This document shows, piece after piece, positions 1 to 10,000 of a stretch of DNA of 20,953 nucleotides. The DNA is taken from assembly GCA_026260175.1 (NCBI GenBank), contig JAKCWW010007647.1:1-20953 (forward strand). The letters run 5' to 3'. The stretch is from Reticulitermes lucifugus (taxonomy: Eukaryota; Arthropoda; Insecta; Blattodea; Rhinotermitidae). The position numbers were made by a program, and so were the translations under genes. Under the pieces are notes generated by a model, which did not search any database, had not been told where the DNA came from, and worked only from the letters and a program-made list of their open reading frames with translations. How positions within the stretch are numbered: the stretch's first letter is position 1; each line of letters starts with the position of its first letter.

Positions 1-107
1 TGTTCTTATCTATAATTTTTAATGGTTTCCCGGTACTATCATTTCCCGTATGTATCGTTCAAAGTTTCCGGTCCCCTGAAAAACGATGGATAAAGGTTTC
101 ACTGTAT
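1..107. mobile_element. Right end of a pogo/mariner-like DNA element
   Basis: The segment ends cgatggataaaggtttcac followed by tgta and TA. Insect pogo/Tigger-type non-autonomous elements often end in a GGTTTCACTGTA-like terminal inverted repeat next to a TA target. The text before it (tttcccg, gtttccggtcccctgaaaaacg) resembles one such family that I remember. The left end lies outside the window, so neither element length nor target duplication can be checked. Confidence 0.5.
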
Positions 108-169
108 AGGTTGCACCCAGTTTTATGGAAAAAAAATTTTTATAAAGTTTTCACAGCATTTTCATCACA

Positions 170-400
170 TTGAGATACTGTGCCATGGCTCAGGCAGTTA
201 GTTGCTGGCCTTTTACCACACTGCGGAGGCTGGAATTCAGTCCCAGGCCAGTCTGTGTGGGATTTGTGGTGGACAAAGTGGCACTGGGACAGGTTTTTCT
301 CCAAGTCCTTTGGTTTTTCCCTGTTGCTATCATTCCACCAGTGCTCCATACTCATACATTCATCCATCACCAACACTATATAATTGTAGCAATTAACAAT
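170..400 (+). mobile_element. tRNA-derived SINE-like repeat
   Basis: The run from tgccatggctcaggcagtta onward has an A-box-like start. Further on, ggctggaattcagtccc lies where a B box would sit, though it is a poor B-box match. The spurious reading frame through it ([11 protein letters not shown] and LHTHTFIHH) is one I remember recurring across insect assemblies, which marks a dispersed repeat, not a gene. It appears old and diverged. The exact ends are not determined. Confidence 0.5.
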
Positions 401-567
401 GTTATTAACCTTTAGCATAGGCATAACTTGGGGGTGCAAGGGGGCAAATGCCCCTCCAAAATTTTTATTTCTTCCTAACTTCAACACCTTGGTAAATTAA
501 AGCGCCTAATAACCATGGTTGATTGTGCTGCCCCCCCAAATGTTATTAACCGAGTTATGCATATGAC
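399..567. mobile_element. Short TIR element (MITE-like) with 12-bp flanking repeat
   Basis: The 12-base sequence atgttattaacc occurs at 399-410 and again at 540-551. Close to these copies lie inverted ends: gcataggcataacttgg at 416-432 and the complement of ccgagttatgcatatgac at 550-567. Between them are G-rich and C-rich runs (gggggtgcaaggggg, cccccccaaatg) that could pair. The layout suggests a small non-autonomous DNA element, though the direct repeat may partly belong to the element itself. Confidence 0.45.
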
Positions 568-832
568 GTTTAGGAGAGGGATTTAAATGCCAATTGTACT
601 CTATCAGTGGTCTGAGTTTTCTGGCTTAGCATGGAGATTTAAATTGTTACCAAGCAAACACACAGAGACCAGCATATTGCGTGCTAGGCCATTTGCCAGT
701 ACATTTTAGAGACCAGCATATGGTCTCTTAGGACGATAAAGGTTAAATGAGACACACTTATCACATTGTGAAGCTTGAATGACATGCTACCCTCATGCAG
801 GATTGTTGGTGATTTGAGCATTTGTGACACAG

Positions 833-1016
833 GTTACAAGTTCACATGAGGAAGCAGAAATCCTGCGTAGAGAGAATGAATCATTGAAGACTTCTGCAGC
901 TGATAAGGAAGAGAGAGCGAAGGCAGTACTGAAAAATGCACGACAGAGAATATTGCAGCTACAAGAGGCAAAGAATGCATTGGCCCGTCAGCTGAATGAA
1001 GCTGAGCAGTCCAAAG
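833..1016 (+). CDS. Tpr (Mtor): TPR exon 1 of window: coiled coil
   Basis: Encodes window residues 1-61 plus the first base of residue 62, starting with VTSSHEEAEILRREN. The acceptor is ttgtgacacag and the donor GTACAT, with phase 1 at the 3' end. The peptide is charged, with Leu, Ile and Ala at heptad spacing (ILRREN, LKTSAADKEE, VLKNARQRILQLQEA), which is typical of a long parallel coiled coil. It enters in phase 0, so an upstream exon outside the window must end on a full codon. The frame stays open into the intron as far as 1084, but that part has lost the coiled-coil pattern. Confidence 0.9.
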
Positions 1017-4000
1017 GTACATGTCCTTTCACTCCTTGTTTTGGCATTCAGTGGTCTTTTGCTGTGCCTAGTGTATTCATTTAAATCCATTCCATCAGTG
1101 TGTGTGACAATAATTACTCATAGAATTCAATTTTTCAACACCTTTCAATGCTGTGCAATGAAATAAAATGCAATACCTTTAGACTTTTGTATGGTTTCTA
1201 AAATTTATTCATGGTTGGTATATTTTACAAGTGCAAGATGGGTATAACAAAGAGATATCTCAGTTTTACTTGTGAGGTAGTCAAGACTTGAAAAGTATTG
1301 TCAAAAGTTGTATATTCATATTTGATTATGTCATGGATGTTGCTGTCTTGTCTTTGTGTGTTGGTGCAATACCTCTTGACAACAGTCAGCAGCATGTAAG
1401 GCAGTGAAGCACTGCATGTGTTCTTGGTGCTTTTTATTTTCTGTTCTGATATATGTTGTCTTCTGTCTTTTTTTTATGAGCATGTTGCTTGCCCTTGTTG
1501 GAATTACTTTTTCAGCTGTAAATTGTGTAAATGTATCCAAGTTCTTGCCCATAGACAAAGTGATGTACCCTTTCATTTACTAGATTGTGTCTTGACAAAT
1601 ATGTATCCCAGTCTTTGCCTCCAGACAGTGTGATGTGTTTGGTTAGTTACTAGATTGTGTCTTATTAAATATATTGAAGTGTTGGATTAAATAAGTTGAG
1701 GACAGAAAAATCATCAGTATAATGTAATATTATGGACAGGTGCCAAAAGCAAGACGTGGGGTTTTGACTGAAGTACAGTCATGCTTTGTTATTCATGATG
1801 GATACGTTATTGAAATATTGCAAATAACATTTGTAAGGTAATGAACTCTGATAAATATATGTATGAAACAATTTAATGTTTGTCTTCTTGAGTGGCTTTT
1901 TTCTCCTCCCAGTTTAACAGATGACATCGCTTTTCATTTGGTAGGCAGGGGTGTGCATGACTGTAGAGTTCAGCCTAGTGAACGTTGTTATACTGAATGT
2001 CATAAGTTAATTAATTTAATGATATTCATTATGGTGAACTCATTATTGGTGGTGCATTCTGCACTACACGTAGCTGTATTTAACCCATGTAGTGCAAGGC
2101 TGTATGGGTAGCTTATGCTAAAAATTTGTAACCTGTGAAAGTGATTTGTAATGACTAAAAGAGTCTTGCTATTAAATGGTGTGATTGCTGCTGAACTCTT
2201 CTGCATGAGAAGGAAGGTTAACACACTTAAAGTGGTGGCTAATAGATTGCCCGATGGCATAATGTGTGAGAGTACCAATGGCCAGCAGATCAGCCATGTG
2301 GCACTGAGAGGGTTGAGACAAATAAAAATAATGGATGACTAAAACTGGGTGCCCTAATCTCAATAAATTATGCTGCAGCATTCTCCTTTTATGTTCAGGC
2401 AACAATAAGGTCTAATATATGTTATTCCTCCTAAGAACTTTTTATTCGTAGTGAATTTTTATCTTATGTAATAAAAAAGTTTGTTGTATTTCGCTCTGTT
2501 AGTAACTTAGTTTGCAATTTTTTTTTTTTTGTGTGAAGGTGTTATACAATTGAAAGCACAATATGAAAGCCGAATTTCTCATTTGGAAAAAGAGAATGCA
2601 GCTGTACTGGCTGAGAAACAGCAAGAGAAGGAACGTATGATGAAAGATGTGGACACTTTGAACCAACGATTAAATCAGCTGCAACGACAGTTGGACAAAC
2701 AGCAGGTAATTTAGAGAATATGATTTGCTTGAAGATTATTGCCGTGTGAGATGTGATATCATGTAGTGTGGTAGGTAAGTACACATCTATTAGATCACAA
2801 GCTGTTATAACACCCTTGAAGACTTTAATCTTTATAGTGGCTGCTGTGGGAAGGTAAAATCTTTGATACTATTTTGTAATAAGCCATCATTTCTCAGAAT
2901 GCTGATTGCTTCACTGTGTAAAACATGGATACTCATTTTATTAAAATTATTTCAATACTTGTCACAAAAAAACCTGCATAAAGTACTTGTGTGTTTGGAA
3001 ATAAAAGATGAGGGAGTTATTACCTGACCTTGGTACCTCAGAAGTAGTGACACAAGGTAATTCATTCACACTATGAATTTTCTTGGTCCTATGCTGCAAC
3101 ATTACAGAAAGCCGGGTACCTTGTTCTGGTAAGTGAACCTCACTTTCTCATTTATGCCATTTAGATAAGTCACAAACTGAGGTTTGAGTGAGTTGGTAGC
3201 TTGATTGATTTGTATTTTACTTAATGATTCCTTTTCTGCTTCATGGGTTGTGCATCATTGTATAGAAGGATGATTCTGAATTATGAGATGTGAAAGGAAT
3301 GTTTGTGGCATATTGTAAGTTACTATCATGGCATTTGGCTGGAGGGGCTGAGGAACATTTGTGGCATATTGTAGGATACTATCATGACATTTGGCTGGAG
3401 GGACTGATGAAAATTACTGAAATCCACAGGATAACTGGTCTCCAACCTAAGATACAAACAGGGACCTCCCAGATTTGAAGCAAGAGTCCTAAGCCACCTG
3501 ACTGTAGTAATTTGTATGTAAACAAAGAGTGAAGTAGTATCAGAGTGACTATTAAAGTAGGGTGCTATTGAAGTGTTGAGGAAAAAAAGATTTAAACAGA
3601 AACTTGTGAGGTCAGGAAAAACATTTCTGACATTGAAATGTTAAAAATTCAGGCATGGATCGTATTAAAATGTAGGATGAGGTAATTGTAAGGATTTGAC
3701 AGACAATAAAAGCTTACTTTGTATCCCCCAAAAGAAGTGAGGTATTTGTGAGGAAGACTGAAGTGTAGTGCAAAAAGCAGAATGTGTGGATATTTTGAAA
3801 ATGTGTGAATGGACGTGAGTGCACACATGAGAGAGAAAACGTGACTTTTAAAGGGATCTCATGACATATTTTAAATCATAAAAGATGTTTGAAAGTGATC
3901 ATTTGTATTCCAAATTTTCATTTGAAATATAGAGGTATGATTTGTGGATAATACAGCTGTTCTGAGCCACTGAAAGTCTATGTTATTTGGGGGACGGTCA

Positions 4001-7000
4001 TGTCAGTTGTTCTGAATCTGAGGGCTGAGGACCCTCAGGGGGCTGCTGGGTTATTGAAATGGGGGTGCATGGTTATTCCAAGGGCAGCTTGTCTTGCTTC
4101 ACCAGCCAGGGCTTGGTTTCATCCACTATCCTCTGTTCTTATTGTTGTGATGAATAATACGAATTATTTTACAATTGTTACTGCATTTATAGTAGTTTTT
4201 GTCATATTTTCTCAGGTAATGAAGTTTTGCAGTACAGTTGTTAAACCTATGGCATTGGAATTAATTCCCCAGTGCACTTTGTAAAAGACCCGGGATTTAA
4301 ATGGCTGCCCATTACTGTGCATATTCTTGGCCGATGACTTCAATGGACATTCGGTTTTCTCAGCATCACACCACCTGTCGACTGAAGGTGTCTTCTGGTG
4401 CCAAAGGGTTAAAATGTGGGGGCCCATGAAATTTTGTACATTAAAGATGGTGTCCTTATACTTTGAAATGATGGGAACCACTAGTCTGTATAATCAACTT
4501 CATTAGGTGGATTCCCGATTATTGTATACATCCAACTTAACTGGAACTTGCTGTTTCAATTAGCCTTGCAGTACAAGCCTTATTTGAGGACAGGGTTACA
4601 TTTGTCTAGAGTAACCCTGCAAAATGAGCCTTGTTTAATTGGAGAGGACACTAATTGATATATGAGATTTTAGCTTATGTAACTCATTGTTTGAGCAAGT
4701 ATATCAATGTTGGATGTTGTTGCATGTTACAGGGCTCCAAACCTTCTACTAGTTCAGGACCTGTTGAGAAAGTTAATGCGGAGCCTCCAACAGCTAATAT
4801 AAAGCCAATGGCAGGTCCGTCTTCAACTCAATCGAAGCAGCAACCGGTCAGTTCACATTCTTGCCTGGTTTTTAGAACCCTATCATCTTTAGTATCCATT
4901 GACATTTCAGTCAGTGTGTATCTTATGGTAGAAGCTCCTCCAGTTATTTATCTCCTGCTGCATATTCTACTCGTGGCATGCTGAGCCTATCACAGCTTCA
5001 CCGGAGCCCCTTCAGTCACTTTTGTTAGGGTTTCTGAATGGCCTTGAAAGTTGCTGTGACACTCTCAGGAATGTGTTTTTATTTGACCGACCGATTGACA
5101 GACAGACTATTCGCTCATTCCACAGAGCAGTGTCCCTCAGTAGAAACTGATACTTGCTCAGCTAGTCAGGAAATTCTCCACACCTTTATGGAACCGAAAT
5201 TTCATTACCATGTTCACAAGAGCTTGCTACTGGTCACTATCTTGAACTGGTTTCCAGTACACACTCTCCCATCTGATTTCTTTAAGGCCCATTTTAATAT
5301 TATCCTTCCATTTTTTCTTCATATTTTCCTACTTCATGTATTTCTGCCGTGTCCTGTATGTTTCGCATGACTCACCCATCTCATCATCCTTGATTTGATC
5401 ATCCTATGTTTGATTAGGGTACAAATCGTAGTGCTCCTCATGATAGTCTTACTCTGACATTCTTTTTCCAATACATTTAAGACTGTTTTTTAAAACCTCA
5501 GTTTTTTAAAAAGCCTTAGAATATTATAGAGTGAATGTTATATGGTTGGGAGATGGAATTGTGCTTTGTAAAAACATGTGTGCTGTGATTTATGATATAT
5601 TCCATTTCCTAGATGCAGCAATCTATATGGCCGGGACGAGGTGAAACTCCTTTTGCCAGTATTCGTCCAATGGCGCAGTCACGTACAGTGGCTGTGTTGC
5701 CCACAAGTCAGACCAGCAGCTCTAGTAGTAATCAAACACCATGCAGGTAACATGCAATATTTAGTTCATTTTTGTGAACGTTGAAATGAAGTATATAGCC
5801 TTTAGATTCCATATTCAGAAGGTCCTGAGCTCATATCTGGAAGTCAGCTATTCTGACAGATTTTGAGGAGTTTCTGTCACACCAGACAAGTATTCTGTCA
5901 GTCCCTCTAGGCAAGTGCCAGGGTAGTGCATCAAATGAGGCATGCCATGACTACTTCATTCCCTATCTTTTAAACCATTTTTCACTGATCATCTTAACAT
6001 TCCAAGCTGTATGGTCTGTGCTGCTGACATCATCATTCAGTAAGCCATAAATAAATAAGTGTAGTTCATTATATTACATATTTGAAATTCGTAACTAGTA
6101 AAGTGTATAATCGTTACAATACTGGGCAGAGACTTGTATGACAAATCATTTTCCTAGAATTTTATTTTGTTTGATGGATGTGGAAGTTTACCAGGACTGT
6201 TACGTGCACTTTATTTGGGCCTGTATTATTAACTCCTCGGTAAATATTCAGAAACTCAAAAAATGCAACAAAGAAAATGTGTGAAGTGTTGAAGGTAGAA
6301 AACAAGGAAGTGGTACATTGGATAATGGTACGAAGTACAGTCAAACCGCTGTATAACTCCATCCCTACTTAGTCTGTGAACAGAAATTCCCTGTTATATT
6401 AACATAGAGGAACGCTCACTGTAGTACTACCCCCACTAGCTTCCATTTGCCAAAGACTTTGGTTGTACAAATGTGCCATAAACATTGAATAATGTATGAT
6501 ATAGTGCCATGTTACTGTATTTTTATTGTTTGCATATACTGTACAGTACTGTACAGGTAAGTTTCTGGACAGGATTTTTATCAGTGTGTAAGAAGAATTT
6601 TGAGTCCATGAAAGTGGCAGAGGGAATATAGAGTGTTGTGATATTTCCTGTTGTTTTCCCTTGGTAATGAAAACCAGGTGTGAACTTGCATCTTCAAAAA
6701 CATAAGCATAACATAACAATAGGTAACAATGAACACAACTTAACTGGTTCTGTACCTTATTTTAGAAGGTACAATATGCAATAAAGCTGTAAAACTGTTC
6801 TTTCTGAACTGTACCATATATTGGTATTTTAATGCTTATAATGTATTATAATTAATATATTTATGAATATGATAATCGGACAAATGCTGTGCTGTATAAT
6901 TCATTAAACATAATATTGACGGTAACCACATCCACTGGAATGTAATTCTCATAGGATCTATGGTGGACTAATAAATGAAATGAAATTGGTGAAAGTCGCC

Positions 7001-10000
7001 ATTATGGGTTGTACTAATGCTGTTTTATTTTATACCGACCGTCTGGAATCAAAAGGGTTTTATGACTGTTAAAAATGCTTCCAAAAGTTTCAGTAAACAG
7101 TTTTATATTTTAATGTGAGGTCTTCAAACATTAACTTATTGTATAATATAAAATATATAATATAAAATATAAAATTAAAAAGAAATTAACTTATTGGTTG
7201 GACATTGACGTAGAGTTTCAGAAAACAGAAGGAACATGAACCAGGACAGAGAGTAGTGTATTTGGATATACCACCACCCTCAATGTACCACCCAAATTAT
7301 GATGAACAAACAGTGGCACTAATACTGGGGTTTGTACATTTCAGAAGAGTTCCTCGGGGCATTGCCAGTATGTAATGGTTTGTGTTTGAGCAGCAGATGT
7401 GATATTATTATTTATTATTTAATGATTGTAGTTGGTGTGTGTTTGAGAATTAGATATGTTACTATCTAATTATGTTGTTGGTTTATACATGTGGGCATTA
7501 GATGTTAGATTACTATCTACTGTATACAGGTGGTTTGTGTGTGTGTGTGTTAAATATGACATTAGTATCTAATATAGAATGTTTCCTGCATAAGAAGTTT
7601 TTAATGCAACAGTGAAAAAAAGCTTCAAGGGGAAAGATGCTTATGAAGGAAATGTAAAAGTTATGTGCATTTTTTGGATCTGCCTTTGTGCTATGATGCC
7701 AAGTAATTGTTTCATATTATTTCAGTGATAAGATCACAGCTGTGTTATCAGGATAAGGATATAGAGTTTAGTGCTAAAAAAAATACACAAATACACGTCA
7801 TATTGGACCACCTAAACTATCAGTCCAAAGTCTTTTATTGATGGCATGGTGCACTTTCTTCTTTTGTCTCACTTGTGTCGTCCACCTCAGAGCTCTCAGT
7901 ACACAGGTCTCATTAAGTCACTTCACATTATCATTCACTGCAACAAAATCTTCAAAACTACACTTCGAGTTCTAATGTTTCTGCAACCTCTCAGTGCTTT
8001 GCTTTAGTTAGTAAAAGAATGAGTAACAGAAGCTGTGGAACTGGAAATGAACAGTTGATTGGTCATGCACAAGCAGTGAAATGGTCCACATTTGATTACC
8101 AGCTGTGGTACAGTTTGTCCATCAGGAAATGAATAGTGGTTGCAAATGGCAAATTGTTGTATAGAAATTCAAATAAAACTAACTTCTAAACAGCAGAACT
8201 TTATGTGTAGGAAAACTTAACATTGTTGTAATGATAAATTTGGCAGGCCTTAAAAAAATCCACCTTTGTAGATGGGAAAATGTTGTATGCATCTGGTAAC
8301 TTCTCATCCAAGACACACTGTGTATACTTGTTGTGCACACTTTTCATTGCTGTGTGTTGCAGTCAGTGCACACAGGCTTTGGTTCCCCCACAACAGCAGT
8401 TGGTTCATACAACAGGCTCGGCAAGTGGTGCTACTGCAGAAGTGTTGCCATCGTCACCTACCTCATCTCACACAGATTACATGCCAGCTACTAGCTCAGC
8501 TGCACCCCCAGTGGGTCCCATTCGTCAAGCTGCAGTGCCACCAACTCAGCAGGCTACTGTTATAACTGTTACAGTTGGGCCTTCGCCTAGCTCACGTGAG
8601 GAACCACCACTCTCAGCAGCTGAGTCCACACAGGTAATTTGATACAAAATTTATAGGTATTCAACAAACCTGTTTTGATTGTCAGAACAAACACATGCAC
8701 TTTATTTTCCTCTATGATATGTTTCGGCCATGTGTACTGTTATCATCAGGTAGGAATTACAATACCATAAAATGAAGAGTATACTGAGGTGGAGGCCTCC
8801 CCTTCACAGTTAAAACGTTAACCGTATGTAAACTATCTATTATTCCCTATAAGCAATAATACTAAGATGCGTCCACATTAGTATTTAAAGTTAGTTGATT
8901 ATAATTATTAAGTTATTGGGATAGAAGAGTTTCTGTTATTTGTAGAAATGTGTAGTGGACAAGGTTTGCATAACCGGCAGTGTTGATGCAATCTTATTTG
9001 TACTGCGTTGAATTGTATATAAATGTTGTGTTTGTTCTGACAAAACAGTCGATTATATGAACAACAGGATGATGCTACCAAAATTTAACAAACCTGTTTC
9101 ATCTGCTCATCTTATGTAGGAATGAGCAAGATACATTGATCGTGAATGGTGAATCTGGAGGGATTTGCAAGAACATGGTCATGGTCGATTGTAATGTATG
9201 TATTAATGCTTGTGTGTACAGTATCATAAAAGGGATGATACTGTACACACAAGCATAATGAAGTATGTCATAGCATTCTGGGGTAATTCTACAGACATTA
9301 AAAGGGTCTTTCAATTGCAAAAGAATATTGTAAGAACTATGATAGGGGTTTATTCCAGAAGCTCATGCAGACCAGTTTTCAAAGCATTGAAAATATTGAC
9401 AGTACCTGCACAACATATGTTGTCATTAACCTTTAGGGGACGGATTTATTTTTTAGAGTCGCCGTTTAAATCGAGATAAGGGGCCTACTTTATGGCACAA
9501 GCCCTGTGTGAGCGGGTCTGCGGACCCCGCATGGGCCTTTTAAATTTTTGCGCATTTGTTAAAAAAACTTTAATGACCTTTTTGGCACATAATTTGTAAT
9601 ATTTTACCTTTAATTCTTTGGTACATAACATGTACAAGGAGAAGGTTACAGTTTCACAGACCAGTGACAAACCTTGCATCATACCAGAAAGATGTGTACT
9701 ATGCAAGTGTAAAAAAATTAATAATAATTTACCTAAATGTATTGCAGATTTAGTGAAAGATAGCAATCATTGAGAAGCCTTTTGATTGAACAATCTTTTT
9801 TATTCTGTTGATGAAGTTTTAGATTATTGTTGTGATGTAAATGTTGTGGCTGTGTTATGAAGAGTGTATTATATTCTGTGTTTTATCGGTTTGAAGAGTG
9901 TGTTTCAGTGTTTCTTGTGTTTGTGCAATGACTAGTGATTGCTCGTACTGTCATGAGTCATGATATGTGACATGTTTCATATCCAGAACCATAGGATGAA

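Larger units (their letters stand above)
2706..4732 (+). other. TPR intron 2 (phase 0)
   Basis: A 2,027-base intron between the last coiled-coil exon and the first tail exon. It contains a minus-strand SINE remnant (about 3230-3510) and a copy of a dispersed repeat (about 4250-4345). An inverted pair, agggttac (4592-4599) and gtaaccct (4611-4618), lies near its end. The rest is AT-rich without recognisable content. Confidence 0.85.
5747..8362 (+). other. TPR intron 4 (phase 2)
   Basis: The longest intron in the window (2,616 bases). It holds a small TA-flanked MITE at 6338-6422, an A/T-only tract at 7141-7180 built from repeated tataaaat units, and a (GT)n run at about 7535-7550 inside a degenerate region (7430-7570) that repeats actatcta-type words. 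I see no coding potential at 7600-8360. Confidence 0.82.

Noticed and set aside
1-832. An additional TPR exon at the left edge
   Set aside because: No heptad-like coding stretch with splice signals is visible. The region is occupied by element ends and a SINE-like repeat.
4000-4284. Open frame of 94 codons in intron 2
   Set aside because: Overlaps a dispersed repeat copy, lacks splice context and shows no protein similarity that I recognise.
5038-5370. Frame of 110 codons rich in hydrophobic residues as a membrane protein gene
   Set aside because: The frame matches a dispersed repeat pattern, and a related part occurs in intron 13.
5613-5615. ATG at the first codon of exon 4 as a translation start
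   Set aside because: It directly follows a good acceptor, and the frame is continuous with exon 3.
8364-8376. Alternative acceptor AG at 8374-8375 for exon 5
   Set aside because: It would shift the reading frame by 13 bases and lose the 90-codon frame that joins exon 6.
8280-8642. Open frame of 120 codons starting at 8280
   Set aside because: It is the exon 5 frame extended back into intron 4. The first 27 codons have no similarity to TPR and lie upstream of the acceptor.
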